A stretch of DNA of 64,000 bases from Terrabacter sp. MAHUQ-38 (GTDB taxonomy: Bacteria; Actinomycetota; Actinomycetes; Actinomycetales; Dermatophilaceae). The notes below the pieces were generated by a model that did no database searches, was not told the origin of the DNA, and saw nothing but the letters and a program-made list of their open reading frames with translations. Below are positions 7,000 to 16,061 of this stretch, piece by piece (the first letter of the stretch is position 1; the number at the start of each line of letters is the position of its first letter). The translations under genes and the position numbers were made by a program. The DNA lies in NCBI RefSeq assembly GCF_014518425.1, contig NZ_JACVCU010000001.1, forward strand, positions 1,364,001-1,428,000. Direction: 5' to 3'.

Positions 7000-8700
7000 A
7001 TGCCCGACGCGCCCGCCCCGCGCACGCCGCGCGACGCCGGCCGGCCGTGGTGGCACCTCTCGCGCACCGGACTGTTCTTCGGCGCGGCCTACTTCCTCAC
7101 GTCGATGGCGCCGAGCCTGCTGCCGCGCACCTGGTACTACCAGGGCCTGATCAGCGGCCTCTGCGCTGCGGCCGGATACGGGCTGGGGGTCGTCATCGCG
7201 TGGGTCGTGCGCTCGGTCGCCCGGCTCATCGACCTGCGGGTCACCGTCAGCGGCGAGGCCCGGCACTGGCTGCTCGTCGCCGCGCCGGTCTTCGGCGCCG
7301 TCGCGGTGCTCGGCCTGACCGTCGCGAACGTGCGGGCCCAGGCCCGCACGGCGGCATTCGTTCGGCTCACCCCGCTCGACCCGCTCGACTGGGCGATGGC
7401 GCTCGCGGTGGCCACCCTCATCGCCGTCCTCTTCCTCGCGGTCGCTCGGGGGCTGCGGAGTGCGACGTACCAGCTCGCCGAGGCCGCCGGGCACGTGCTG
7501 CCCAAGACCATCGCGACCCTCATCGCCGTCGTCGTCGTGGCCCTCGCCACCGCGTGGATCACCGACAGCGTCCTCTTCCACCGCGGCATGCAGGCGTTCG
7601 CAGGCGTGGCGGCACAGGTCAACACGACGCCATCCGGTCGCGCCGCGCCCACGTCACCGCTGCGCTCGGGAGGGCCGGGGTCGCTCGAGTCCTACGGCAG
7701 CCTCGGCTTCCAGGGCCAGATGTTCGTCACGAGCGCCCCGACCCCGGCCGAGATCACCGCCGCGACGGGGCGTGGCGCGATCGAGCCGATCCGGGTCTAC
7801 GCGGGACGCACGTCCGACCGCAGCGTCGCCGACGTGGCCGACGCCGTCGTCGCCGAGCTCCAGCGCACCAAGGCGTTCAACCGCCGCGTCCTCGCGGTCT
7901 TCACGACGACCGGCACCGGATGGGTCGACGACTGGTCCGCCCAGTCCATCGAGTACCTCGCCAACGGCGACAGCGCCATCGCGGCGATGCAGTACTCCTA
8001 CCTGCCCAGCGCCATGTCGATGATGACCGACCGCGACACCCCGCGCGAGGCCGGCAAGGCGCTCTTCGACAAGGTGTATGCCGTGTGGCGCGCCATGCCG
8101 GAGGACGACCGTCCGCAGCTCGTGGTCGGCGGCGAGTCGCTCGGTTCGTACGGCGGCCACGCGGCCTTCGCGGACGCGGACGACATGATCGCCCGGGCCG
8201 GCGGCGGCGTCTGGGTCGGCACGCCCAGCTTCACCGACATCGCGGCGACGCTGACCGCCCAGCGCAACGAGGGGTCCCCGGAGATCGTCCCGGTGGTCGA
8301 CGACGGCATCCACATCCGGTTCGCGGCGAGCGGCGACGAGCTGGCCCACGACTACTACGGGCGCGACTACAGCACGTGGGAGTTCCCACGCTTCGTCTAC
8401 GCCCAGCACCCGTCCGACCCCGTCGTCTGGTGGAACCCCGCGCTGCTCGGCGCCGAACCGGACTGGCTGCGCGAGCCGAGGGGCCGGGACGTCAACCCCG
8501 ACGTCACGTGGATCCCCTTCGTCACGTTCTGGCAGCTCACCACCGACATGGCCGTGGGCCACGACCCGCCCGACGGCTATGGCCACCGCTACGGGCCCGA
8601 GCTGGTGCCGGCCTGGGGGTCGGTCCTGGGCGGCTCGCCCACCGACGACTACTCGAGGATCGTCGCGGGCATCGAGGGCACCGTCAGCCGCGTCGAGTGA
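7000..8700 (+). CDS. membrane protein with C-terminal alpha/beta-hydrolase domain
   Basis: The 566-aa protein has about four membrane segments in the first ~200 residues: GLFFGAAYFLTSMAPSLLP, GLCAAAGYGLGVVIAWVV, HWLLVAAPVFGAVAVLGL, and a segment ending in IAVVVVALATAWI. A cytoplasmic or extracytoplasmic alpha/beta-hydrolase domain follows, with the nucleophile motif VVGGESLGSYGG. This is the architecture of the actinobacterial two-part 'alpha/beta-hydrolase family' membrane proteins (Abhydrolase_9 N- and C-terminal parts). A role with lipids is plausible but not shown. The gene stands alone with its own -10 hexamer and converges on the DUF3626 gene. Confidence 0.78.
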   Translation: MPDAPAPRTPRDAGRPWWHLSRTGLFFGAAYFLTSMAPSLLPRTWYYQGLISGLCAAAGYGLGVVIAWVVRSVARLIDLRVTVSGEARHWLLVAAPVFGAVAVLGLTVANVRAQARTAAFVRLTPLDPLDWAMALAVATLIAVLFLAVARGLRSATYQLAEAAGHVLPKTIATLIAVVVVALATAWITDSVLFHRGMQAFAGVAAQVNTTPSGRAAPTSPLRSGGPGSLESYGSLGFQGQMFVTSAPTPAEITAATGRGAIEPIRVYAGRTSDRSVADVADAVVAELQRTKAFNRRVLAVFTTTGTGWVDDWSAQSIEYLANGDSAIAAMQYSYLPSAMSMMTDRDTPREAGKALFDKVYAVWRAMPEDDRPQLVVGGESLGSYGGHAAFADADDMIARAGGGVWVGTPSFTDIAATLTAQRNEGSPEIVPVVDDGIHIRFAASGDELAHDYYGRDYSTWEFPRFVYAQHPSDPVVWWNPALLGAEPDWLREPRGRDVNPDVTWIPFVTFWQLTTDMAVGHDPPDGYGHRYGPELVPAWGSVLGGSPTDDYSRIVAGIEGTVSRVE

Positions 8701-8717
8701 GCGTCAGCCCTCCACGG

Positions 8718-9581
8718 TCAGTCCGCCTCGGCGCGGCCGAACCTCGCGACGTAGTGCCACACCCTCTTGAGCGCCTGCTCGTCGTGTCGACCCGCGCGTG
8801 ACGCCGCGCCGATCAGCTGTGGGGTGACGACGCCGCCGACCGCCAGCGACTCGCCGAGCGCGACGAACTCCGGCCCGCGGTAGTCCGGGTGGGCGCGGAG
8901 CACGTCCACGTCGAGCCGGTAACCGGGGTGCCACTCGACCGGCACGCCGAGGCGGTCGGCGTCGGCCTCGACGTCGGTGCCGCGGTAGCCGGGGTCGAGG
9001 ACGACGGCCTCGACGTCACGGGCCAGCTCGACCACGCCGTGCACGTGAGCCTCGACGTAGTCGTCGAGCAGGTCGTGGCCTGCGGCATCAGCGAGCTCGG
9101 CGAGCGCGAAGGCCGTGCGCACGCCGAAGTGCTCGGGCTCGAGCACGCTGTCCGGGAAGCAGAACGTCGTCCGGTCGAGGACGTGCGCGGCGAGACGGAC
9201 GTGGGCCGAACCGAAGCGCGGAGCGCCGCCGTAGGGCCGGCCGTGCAGGTCGAGCGCGCCGTACTTCGGGCGGAGCGCCGGCCCGGCGTCGTCGTAGGCG
9301 CGGCCGAAGATCCGGCTCTCCCACCGCCAGCGGTCCCCGCCCGGGTGGGCGGTCAGCCCGCCGTTGCTCGTGCCGGTCTCGAACTGGGACCGGTAGACGC
9401 CGTCGCGGGCCAGGACGGCGAGGATCGGCTCCCCGCGCACGAGCCGGTCGGGATGGAAGTTCAGGGTGACGCGCAGTGACGGGTCGAGCGTCGAGCCCCA
9501 CGCGAGGCCGCGCACGTGGGCGATCGCGCGCCGGACGGCATCCGGCTGCGGTGCTTCCTCCGTCCCGGTCAACGAACCCAC
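8718..9581 (-). CDS. DUF3626 family protein
   Basis: The ~287-aa protein matches DUF3626 by blocks such as RVTLNFHPDR, YRSQFETGTSNGGLTAHPGG, RWESRIFGRAYD, KYGALDLHG and APRFGSAHVRL. Conserved His, Arg and Asp residues suggest an enzyme, but no activity is known to me. The start is uncertain: GTG at 9581 was taken, and an in-frame GTG six codons earlier (9599) is equally possible. It faces the membrane hydrolase tail to tail, with no obvious terminator in the 17-base gap. Confidence 0.7.
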   Translation of the reverse strand: MGSLTGTEEAPQPDAVRRAIAHVRGLAWGSTLDPSLRVTLNFHPDRLVRGEPILAVLARDGVYRSQFETGTSNGGLTAHPGGDRWRWESRIFGRAYDDAGPALRPKYGALDLHGRPYGGAPRFGSAHVRLAAHVLDRTTFCFPDSVLEPEHFGVRTAFALAELADAAGHDLLDDYVEAHVHGVVELARDVEAVVLDPGYRGTDVEADADRLGVPVEWHPGYRLDVDVLRAHPDYRGPEFVALGESLAVGGVVTPQLIGAASRAGRHDEQALKRVWHYVARFGRAEAD

Positions 9582-9617
9582 AGCGTCAGGGTGACACACG
9601 ACGGATCCGCTGACGCG

Positions 9618-9648
9618 GGGCCCGCCGACGGACGTCGTCGGCGGGCCC
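9618..9648 (-). terminator. strong hairpin, probable terminator
   Basis: GGGCCCGCCGACG and its exact complement form a 13-bp stem around a 5-base loop, 16 bases past the stop of the zinc-ribbon gene. It would end that transcript before the DUF3626 gene. Confidence 0.65.
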
Positions 9649-9663
9649 ACGGCACCTCGCGGG

Positions 9664-9972
9664 TCAGCTGGAGAAGAACAGGCCGGCCATGCCCTTCTTG
9701 CGGTAGTGCTTGCCGCCACGGTTGCCCCACGCCGGGCCGCCGTACTGCTGGGGCGGCGGCTGCGCGGCGAAGCGGATCTCGAGCTGGCTCAGGTGCTCGA
9801 ACTCGCCGAAGTCCAGGAAGATGCCGCGGCACTGGTCGCACTGCTCGATGTGGACACCGTTGCGGTCGTAGGTGCGCATGGTGCCCCGGCACTTCGGGCA
9901 GACGAAGCCCTGCGGCTGGTACGCGGCACCGGTCGAGTCCTGGTGCGGGAAAGGAGGCGGTTGCTGGCTCAT
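9664..9972 (-). CDS. TFIIB-type zinc-ribbon protein
   Basis: The 102-aa protein has one zinc ribbon, CPKCRGTM then CDQCRGIFLDFGE, at about residues 25-55. It has a Pro/Gln-rich N-terminus and a Gly/Lys-rich tail ending in AGLFFSS. This fits the bacterial zf-TFIIB (DUF-type) family with unknown function; nucleic-acid or protein binding is possible. It lies 11 bases downstream of the phosphotransferase gene on the same strand and probably shares its transcript, with the hairpin after it as the end. Confidence 0.8.
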   Translation of the reverse strand: MSQQPPPFPHQDSTGAAYQPQGFVCPKCRGTMRTYDRNGVHIEQCDQCRGIFLDFGEFEHLSQLEIRFAAQPPPQQYGGPAWGNRGGKHYRKKGMAGLFFSS

Positions 9973-9983
9973 GGCCCCCATCC

Positions 9984-10883
9984 TCACATCCGCGCGCAGG
10001 CCTCCAACAGGGCATCGGCTGGGTCCCCGCTGTGAGCCGGCTGGACGGTCAGGGCCCGGACGGTCGCAACGAAGACGGCGCAGCGGGCCGGCAGGTCGAG
10101 GTGCGGCCAGGGGTCGCCGTGCGCCGGAACGGCCGGACCGCCGGCCTCGCGGTACGCGTGCAGGAACGTCTCCCAGGCCGCGTCGTCGAGCACTCCCGCG
10201 GCCCAGAACCCCGCCGGCCGGGAGAGGTCCCAGGCCGGGTCCCCGACGCCGAGGTCGTCGACATCGAGCAGCCGCAGCCCGTCGCGCGTGCGTGCCAGCT
10301 GCCCGAGGTGCCAGTCCCCGTGGACGACGGTCGGGCGCACCGGCCCGGTCATCGCATCGGCCAGCAACCGGCCACCGAGGTCGACGAGGGCCGGGCGGGC
10401 CGGGTGGTCGAGCGCGCGCATCCGGGTGAGCGCACGCTCGACGCGCGCCGGACCACCCTGTGCAGGAAGGGGTTTCGTCAGCGCGCCGTCGGGCTCGGCG
10501 CCGTGCAGAGCGGCCAGCAGGCGGCCGGCCTCCGCCCACGGGTGGTCGTCCGCGCCCTCGACCAGCACCTCCACGCGCGGCCAGACCGAGGCCAGCCGGC
10601 CGTCCGGCGCGGGGAGCGGCCGGCGTTCCACGGGCTGCACCCACATCGGCGCGAGGGCGGGCAGCGCCACGGCGTCGAGGCGCGCGGTCAGCGCGGCCGC
10701 ATCCGTCCTCGGGTGGTGCAGCTTGACGACGACGTCGCCGGCGAGCGCGAGCTCGGCCCCGGACGGCGTCGCACGGCGGACGAGGGCCTCCTGCGACGTG
10801 AGGCCGGCCCGGGCGGGTGCACCTCCGGGCGCCGCCGTCTCGACGAGCGCCGTCAGCCACGAGGCGAGGCGGTCGTCGGTCAC
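9984..10883 (-). CDS. aminoglycoside-phosphotransferase-family kinase
   Basis: The 299-aa APH-fold protein has the Brenner motif VVHGDWHLGQLA and the metal-binding LLDVDDLGVGDPAWDLSRP, both intact. The N-lobe is short: LALAGDVVVKLHHPRTD carries the ATP-binding Lys. APH-fold kinases phosphorylate small molecules such as aminoglycosides, choline or homoserine; nothing here points to drug resistance. Translation starts at GTG. The zinc-ribbon gene follows closely. Confidence 0.8.
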   Translation of the reverse strand: MTDDRLASWLTALVETAAPGGAPARAGLTSQEALVRRATPSGAELALAGDVVVKLHHPRTDAAALTARLDAVALPALAPMWVQPVERRPLPAPDGRLASVWPRVEVLVEGADDHPWAEAGRLLAALHGAEPDGALTKPLPAQGGPARVERALTRMRALDHPARPALVDLGGRLLADAMTGPVRPTVVHGDWHLGQLARTRDGLRLLDVDDLGVGDPAWDLSRPAGFWAAGVLDDAAWETFLHAYREAGGPAVPAHGDPWPHLDLPARCAVFVATVRALTVQPAHSGDPADALLEACARM

Positions 10884-10945
10884 GGCCCGATTGTCACCCG
10901 GGGACCTGTGGGCGCGCTGCCAGCCGGAAGCGGTAGGACTGGGGG

Positions 10946-11686
10946 ATGGGCACGATGATCGACCTACCCGACCACGACCTCACCGCCTACCGGGCCGAGC
11001 CGAGCGGGCCGCCGCGCGGGGCGGTCGTGGTCATCCAGGAGATCTGGGGCCTGGCCGACCACATCAAGGACGTCGCCGACCGGGTGGCCGCGCAGGGCTA
11101 CCTCGCCGTGGCCCCGGACCTGCTGGCCCACGTCGGGCTCACGCCCGAGGTGGGCGCCGAGATCTTCGCCCTGGTGCACAGCGCCGACGAGCGGGAGCGC
11201 CTTGCCGCCCAGCCGCGGATGCGGGCGGCGACGACACCCGCGCGACAGCCGGGTTTCGCGGCCTGGGCCGTGCCGGCCCTGGTCGGCGTCGTCGACGCAG
11301 TCGTCGACGAGCCGGGCATCGAGGGGCGCGTCGCCGTCATGGGCTTCTGCTTCGGCGGGACGTACGCGTACGCCCTCGCGGCCGCCGACCCGCGAGTGCG
11401 CGGGGCCGTTCCCTTCTACGGCCACTTCCCCGAGCACGCCGACCCGGCCACGATCACCTGCCCGGTCCTCGCCTTCTACGGCGAGGACGACCGCGGCATC
11501 ACCGACGGTGTGCCCGACCTCGAGGCCCGGATGGCGGCCGCCGGAGTGGACTTCACCGCGAGGGTCTACCACGGGGTCGGTCACGCGTTCTTCAACGACA
11601 CCGCACCCTCGAGGTACAACGCCGACGTGGCCGCGGACGCCTGGGACCGGACTCTCGCGTTCCTCGACGCGCACCTGGGCCGGTGA
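10946..11686 (+). CDS. dienelactone hydrolase family protein
   Basis: The 246-aa alpha/beta-hydrolase has the dienelactone hydrolase signature: nucleophile Cys in VMGFCFGGTYAYA, Asp in FYGEDDRGIT and His in YHGVGHAFFND. The conserved AVVVIQEIWGL and RVAAQGYLAVAPDLL blocks complete the N-terminal half. The reaction is hydrolysis of lactone or ester bonds; the role may be in aromatic degradation, though no such genes are nearby. A TAGGACT element close to the start suggests a short or absent leader. Confidence 0.85.
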   Translation: MGTMIDLPDHDLTAYRAEPSGPPRGAVVVIQEIWGLADHIKDVADRVAAQGYLAVAPDLLAHVGLTPEVGAEIFALVHSADERERLAAQPRMRAATTPARQPGFAAWAVPALVGVVDAVVDEPGIEGRVAVMGFCFGGTYAYALAAADPRVRGAVPFYGHFPEHADPATITCPVLAFYGEDDRGITDGVPDLEARMAAAGVDFTARVYHGVGHAFFNDTAPSRYNADVAADAWDRTLAFLDAHLGR

Positions 11687-11750
11687 CGGTGCACAGGAGT
11701 TCCACGGCGCTTACGTCCCCCGCACGTGCCCGGGTGGGTAATCCTGAGCC

Positions 11751-13484
11751 ATGACCCGATCCACTGCGCGATCCGTGCCGCGAAGCCCGCTCGTCCTCGG
11801 CCCGATGCTGCGCTACGTCGGGGAGACCGACGCGACGGTGTGGGTCGAGACGTCCGGCGCTGCGGTCGTCACCGTCGAGGCTGACGGCCGCGAGTGGTGC
11901 GCCCCGACGTTCTCGGTCAAGGGCCACCACTACGCCCTCGTCGTCGTCGACGGGCTCGAGCCGGGCGGCGAGTGGGAGTATGCCGTCCGGGTCGGGGCCG
12001 AGCGCGCGTGGCCGGAGCCCGACAGCATGTTCCCGCCGCCGCGCATCCGCACCATCGACCGCGCCCGACCGACGCGGTTGCTCTTCGGCTCGTGCCGCAC
12101 GACCGCCCCGCACGACCGGGAAGGCCACCGCACCCACGGGGTCGACGCCGTGCGCACGCTGGCACTCGCGTTGGGCCGTGACGAGGAGGCGTGGCCCGAC
12201 CTCGTCGCCTTCCTGGGCGACCAGGTCTACGCCGACGAGACCTCCGAGGCGATGCGGGAGTTCATCGCGTCGCGCCGATCCCTCGACGAGGCGCCGGGAC
12301 AGGAGATCAAGGACTACGAGGAGTACGCGCACCTCTACTGGCTCGCCTGGCACGACGACGCGAACCGCTGGCTGCTCTCGACCGTGCCCAGCTGCATGAT
12401 CTTCGACGACCACGACATCCGCGACGACTGGAACACCTCGTGGCGGTGGCACCAGGAGATCAACCGGACCCCGTGGTGGCACGAGCGGCTCATGGGCGGG
12501 CTTGCGAGCTACTGGGTCTACCAGCACATCGGCAACCTCTCGCCCGGCCTGCTCGCCGAAGACGAGATCTACGCGAAGGTCCTTGCGGCCGAAGGTGACC
12601 CGACCACCCGCTCGTCTGCCGAGGCCGAGGTCGAGGCCAGCGAGCTCGACCTGACCGAGGCCGTCTTCGACCTGGCGCGCCGTGTCGACCGCCACCCCGA
12701 GGTCTACCGATGGAGCTTCCGACGCGACCTCGGCGACAGCCGCCTCGTCGTCGTCGACTCTCGGGCGGCCCGCGTCCTCGAACCGGAGCGCCGCTCGATG
12801 CTGGACCCGGACGAGATGAGCTGGCTCTCCGAGCAGCTGACCGGTGACGTCGAGCACCTGCTCGTCGGCACGTCCCTGCCGTTCCTGCTCCCGCCGGGCC
12901 TGCACGACCTCGAGGCGATCGACGAGGTGCTCGCGACGGGCGCCCACGGCCGACTCGTCGCTCAGGGTGCCGAGAAGGTGCGCCGGACTGTCGACCTCGA
13001 GCACTGGGCGGCGTTCAACGGCGGGTTCGCCGAGGTCTTCGAGCTGGTCATGGAGGTGGCGCGTGGTGGGCGCGGCGAGGCGCCGGCAAGCGTCGTCTTC
13101 CTCTCGGGAGACGTGCACAACTCGTACGTCGCCGAGGTCCTCGAGGCACGCACCCGCTACGGCGCGAGGTCGCGCGTCCTGCAGGCCGTGTGCTCACCCA
13201 TCCGCAACCCGATGCCGCGGGGGCTTCGCGTCATGATGTCGCTCTTCGCGAGAGGTCTCGTCCGGCCGATGCGTGCGGTCGCCGGCAGCTCGAAGCGCGT
13301 CCCCGACCCCGCCTACCCGTGGCGGGTCACCGACGGGCCGTGGTTCGACAACTGCCTCGCCGAGCTGACCGTCCAGGGACGAGACCTCGCGATCGTGTGG
13401 CGGGGCGGCGAGGTCCGCGACGGTGACGACGCCCACCCCGTCCTGACGACCGTCGCCAGCGTGCGCCTCCCCGGGGGCGCGTGA
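11751..13484 (+). CDS. PhoD-like alkaline phosphatase
   Basis: The 577-aa protein carries an N-terminal beta-sandwich (about residues 12-90) with TDATVWVETSGAAVVTVEA, then the PhoD metallophosphatase core. Metal ligands are visible in FGSCR, FLGDQVYADE, IFDDHDIRDDWNTSW and FLSGDVHNSYVAEV. No Tat or Sec signal is present although many PhoD enzymes are exported, so this one may be cytoplasmic. It is longer than minimal PhoD because of inserts at about residues 180-330. It overlaps the next gene by GTGA, which suggests one transcript. Confidence 0.85.
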   Translation: MTRSTARSVPRSPLVLGPMLRYVGETDATVWVETSGAAVVTVEADGREWCAPTFSVKGHHYALVVVDGLEPGGEWEYAVRVGAERAWPEPDSMFPPPRIRTIDRARPTRLLFGSCRTTAPHDREGHRTHGVDAVRTLALALGRDEEAWPDLVAFLGDQVYADETSEAMREFIASRRSLDEAPGQEIKDYEEYAHLYWLAWHDDANRWLLSTVPSCMIFDDHDIRDDWNTSWRWHQEINRTPWWHERLMGGLASYWVYQHIGNLSPGLLAEDEIYAKVLAAEGDPTTRSSAEAEVEASELDLTEAVFDLARRVDRHPEVYRWSFRRDLGDSRLVVVDSRAARVLEPERRSMLDPDEMSWLSEQLTGDVEHLLVGTSLPFLLPPGLHDLEAIDEVLATGAHGRLVAQGAEKVRRTVDLEHWAAFNGGFAEVFELVMEVARGGRGEAPASVVFLSGDVHNSYVAEVLEARTRYGARSRVLQAVCSPIRNPMPRGLRVMMSLFARGLVRPMRAVAGSSKRVPDPAYPWRVTDGPWFDNCLAELTVQGRDLAIVWRGGEVRDGDDAHPVLTTVASVRLPGGA

Positions 13485-14317
13485 CCGTGGACGAGGTCGA
13501 GCGCCGGATCGCCATCGCGCGCAAGGCGGTCCGGGCGTACGCCGCCAACGACCGTGTCGTCGCCGCGCTCGTCGGCGGGTCGGTGGGCCGGGGTTGGGCC
13601 GACGCCCACTCCGACATCGAGCTCGACGTGTACTGGGCCGGTGCGCCCACGGTCGCCGAGCGTGAGGCAGCCGTCGAGGGCGCCGGGGCCATCCGCGTCT
13701 ACGCCGAGGAGGACGACAACGAGTGGGCCGACGGGCTGCTCGTCGACGGCGTGAAGATCGACGTCAGCGGCTTCGTCACTGCCACGATCGACGGCTACCT
13801 CGACCGCGTGCTCGAGGGCGACACCGAGGCGGAGCTGCAGGTGCGCGTCACCGCCCTGCGCGACGGCATACCGCTGCACGGCCACGACGTCATCGACGCG
13901 TGGCGCACCCGGTGCCACGACTACCCCGAGGCGCTTGCGGTCGCCATGGTGCTCACGGGCCTCGACCTGCGCTCGCGGGAGCGGTTAGAGATGCTCGCGG
14001 CGCGCGACGACGTGCTGCTGCTCCACCGTGACCTCGTCGACGACGTCCAGGGCGTGCTCGACGCGCTCTTCGGCATCAACCGCGTGTGGATCCCGCACCC
14101 GTTCCACAAGTGGCTCGACCACGAGGAGCGGTTGCTGCCCCGGCGACCCGACCGGCTCGCCGAGCGCATCCGGTCGCTGCTCGTCGCGCCACCACGCGAG
14201 GCCGTGGCGACGCTCGTCGGCCTCGTCGACGAGACGTACGAGCTGGCCCGGTCGCACGTGCCCGACGCCGACGTGGCGCCGCTGCGAGAAGCCTTCGAGC
14301 TGCGCCGCGTCAGCTGA
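13481..14317 (+). CDS. nucleotidyltransferase-fold protein (DUF4037-like)
   Basis: The 278-aa protein has a pol-beta-type nucleotidyltransferase motif, LVGGSVGRGWADAHSDIELDVYW, with the G[GS] loop and two acidic residues. A third acid lies in VDGVKIDVSGF. The C-terminal half is helical and contains FGINRVWIPHPFHKWL and LDHEERLLPRRP, resembling aminoglycoside-adenylyl or DUF4037 proteins. The substrate is unknown. The GTG start overlaps the phoD stop by 4 bases. Confidence 0.72.
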   Translation: MTVDEVERRIAIARKAVRAYAANDRVVAALVGGSVGRGWADAHSDIELDVYWAGAPTVAEREAAVEGAGAIRVYAEEDDNEWADGLLVDGVKIDVSGFVTATIDGYLDRVLEGDTEAELQVRVTALRDGIPLHGHDVIDAWRTRCHDYPEALAVAMVLTGLDLRSRERLEMLAARDDVLLLHRDLVDDVQGVLDALFGINRVWIPHPFHKWLDHEERLLPRRPDRLAERIRSLLVAPPREAVATLVGLVDETYELARSHVPDADVAPLREAFELRRVS

Positions 14318-14324
14318 CCGGGCC

Positions 14325-14330
14325 TACGCT
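14325..14330 (+). promoter_or_regulatory. -10 TACGCT, leaderless start
   Basis: TACGCT ends 6 bases before the GTG at 14337, inside the gap after the nucleotidyltransferase gene. Confidence 0.42.
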
Positions 14331-14336
14331 CGGCAG

Positions 14337-14750
14337 GTGACCACGATCCCGGAAGGGTTGCGCACCCTCGTCGACAGCGGACCCCTCGCCCACGTCTCCA
14401 CCGTCAACGCCGACGGCAGCCCGCAGGTGACCGTCGTGTGGGTCGGCCGCGACGGCGACCGGCTCTACACGGGCCACCTCCACGAGACGGTCAAGGTGCG
14501 CAACATGCGCCGCGACCCGCGTGCCGTCATCTCCCTCGAGGGGCCGCGTGTGCCGGGGCGTTTCCTCGACGAGTACGCGGTGCTCCGCGTTCGCGCCACG
14601 GTGACCGAGGGCGGTGCCTGGGAGGCGCTCGACGGCCTCGCGAAGACGTACGTCGGGCGCGATGTCACCTTCCCGGCGCCGCGCACCGACGGCGGGTTCG
14701 TCGTCTGGTACGACGTCGAGCGCATCGGCGGCACCGGTCCCTGGACCTGA
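14337..14750 (+). CDS. PPOX-class F420-dependent oxidoreductase-like protein
   Basis: The 137-aa single-domain split-barrel protein opens with LRTLVDSGPLAHVSTVNADGSPQVTVVWVG, then GHLHETVKVRNMRRDPRAVISLEG, the standard PPOX/F420 family pattern. Such proteins use F420 or FMN to reduce small molecules or bind haem breakdown products. The GTG start is placed by the -10 hexamer 6 bases upstream. Confidence 0.85.
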   Translation: MTTIPEGLRTLVDSGPLAHVSTVNADGSPQVTVVWVGRDGDRLYTGHLHETVKVRNMRRDPRAVISLEGPRVPGRFLDEYAVLRVRATVTEGGAWEALDGLAKTYVGRDVTFPAPRTDGGFVVWYDVERIGGTGPWT

Positions 14751-14886
14751 TCGCGTTCCCAGCACGTTCCCCGCTGTCCACGCACGCACGGTGACGTATT
14801 TCCCCGACGCCGCCCGCCTCTGGAGAACATACTGATGGTCAGGCCGTGTCCAGCGCGGCCGCGCGGTCACGCATCGGAGGTGCGTC

Positions 14887-16056
14887 ATGTCCGCTGGGGC
14901 GGTGGGGTCGGTGTACGAGCGGTTGCTCACAGCGACGGGGAGCGGTGCCGCTCTCGAGTCCACGGGCAGTCTGTCGGCGCCGGTCGTGGACCCCGACCTG
15001 CAGGTGCGGCGGCTCATGCAGGACATCGGCTACCTCGAGGACCGGCTCGGCGAGCACGCCGACCCGGAGGCCCTGCGGCAGCTGACCGCGGGCGCACGGC
15101 ACGGCCTGCGCGAGGTCGTCGACCGCGGCGACCGGGCCCGGCTGGGCCGGGACGAGCTGGCCGGGCTCGAGGCGGTCGTCCACAGCGACGGGTCCCGTCC
15201 GGTCCTCTTCGTCGAGGACGACTTCGTCGACCTGCTGGCGCCGGCGGCTCGGGACTGCGCGGCGACGCTCGCGCGGGTGGAGTCCGAGGTCCGCACGGCA
15301 TGCCAGGCGGCAGGCCGGGTGGACGACCCGGGTGCAACCCTGGGCTACCAAGGGACGGCCTGGGCGGTCGGCGATGGCTTGGTCGTCACGAACTACCATG
15401 TGCTGCAGGCGATCTCACTGCATCCGGCCCGATCTGACGGCAGCTTCACGGGCGACCTGAAGCCCGGTGTGACGGTGGACTTCGGTGCCGAGATCGGGGC
15501 CCAGCCGGGCGGTCGGCGGTTCCCGGTTCGTCGTGTCGTGGCCGTCGGTCCAGCAGGGGACCCCAGCCACGCCCATCCCTCGCTGCGCGGCGTCAACTTC
15601 GACGGCCTGGACCTCGCGGTCCTCGAGCTCGAGGAGGTTGCGGGCCAGTCGTTCCCCACGCCGGTCGAGGTTGCGAGAGGCGACGACCCGGTCACGCGGG
15701 GGGCACTCGCCTCGCGCGGCCGGCTGGTCTACGTCGTCGGGTTCCCGGGCAGCGCCCGCTCGACCACCCCCGATGTCTTCGCCGCCCTCTTCGCCGGTGT
15801 CAAGGGCGTCAAGCGGTTGACACCCGGCCTGCTGACCTACGGCCGGGGAGACGTGGCCGACGACGGGCGGCGGTGGGTCATCGGCCACGACGCCAGCACC
15901 CTCGGGGGCAGCTCCGGCTCCATGGTGGTCGATCTCGAGGCAGGCGGACGGCTCGTGCTCGGGATCCACTTCGCCGGCGACCCCGGCCGCGTCAACTGGG
16001 CGCACTCCCTCGAGGGTGCGACGCCGCAGCTGGTCGACGCCGTGCCGGGGTGGTGA
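14887..16056 (+). CDS. trypsin-like serine protease with helical N-terminal module (gene 1 of a conflict cassette)
   Basis: The 389-aa protein has no signal peptide, so it is a cytoplasmic trypsin-fold protease. Residues 1-145 are helical, with a predicted coil around residues 36-145, and precede the protease domain. The triad is His171 (VTNYHVL), Asp242 (GLDLAVLEL) and Ser343 (TLGGSSGSMVVD), followed by LVLGIHFAG for the substrate-side strand. No PDZ domain is present, which argues against DegP/HtrA. It lies 5 bases upstream of a second protease gene and in the same direction as a STAND NTPase. I infer that it is an effector or processing protease activated by that NTPase. The CATACT box at 14828-14833 could be its -10 element. 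Confidence 0.82.
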   Translation: MSAGAVGSVYERLLTATGSGAALESTGSLSAPVVDPDLQVRRLMQDIGYLEDRLGEHADPEALRQLTAGARHGLREVVDRGDRARLGRDELAGLEAVVHSDGSRPVLFVEDDFVDLLAPAARDCAATLARVESEVRTACQAAGRVDDPGATLGYQGTAWAVGDGLVVTNYHVLQAISLHPARSDGSFTGDLKPGVTVDFGAEIGAQPGGRRFPVRRVVAVGPAGDPSHAHPSLRGVNFDGLDLAVLELEEVAGQSFPTPVEVARGDDPVTRGALASRGRLVYVVGFPGSARSTTPDVFAALFAGVKGVKRLTPGLLTYGRGDVADDGRRWVIGHDASTLGGSSGSMVVDLEAGGRLVLGIHFAGDPGRVNWAHSLEGATPQLVDAVPGW

Positions 16057-16061
16057 GGGCC

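Noticed and set aside
9984-10883. Aminoglycoside resistance gene
   Set aside because: Only the kinase fold is supported; nothing in sequence or neighbours indicates drug specificity.
14887-16056. HtrA/DegP periplasmic protease
   Set aside because: There is no signal peptide, membrane segment or PDZ domain, and it is packed with a STAND NTPase.
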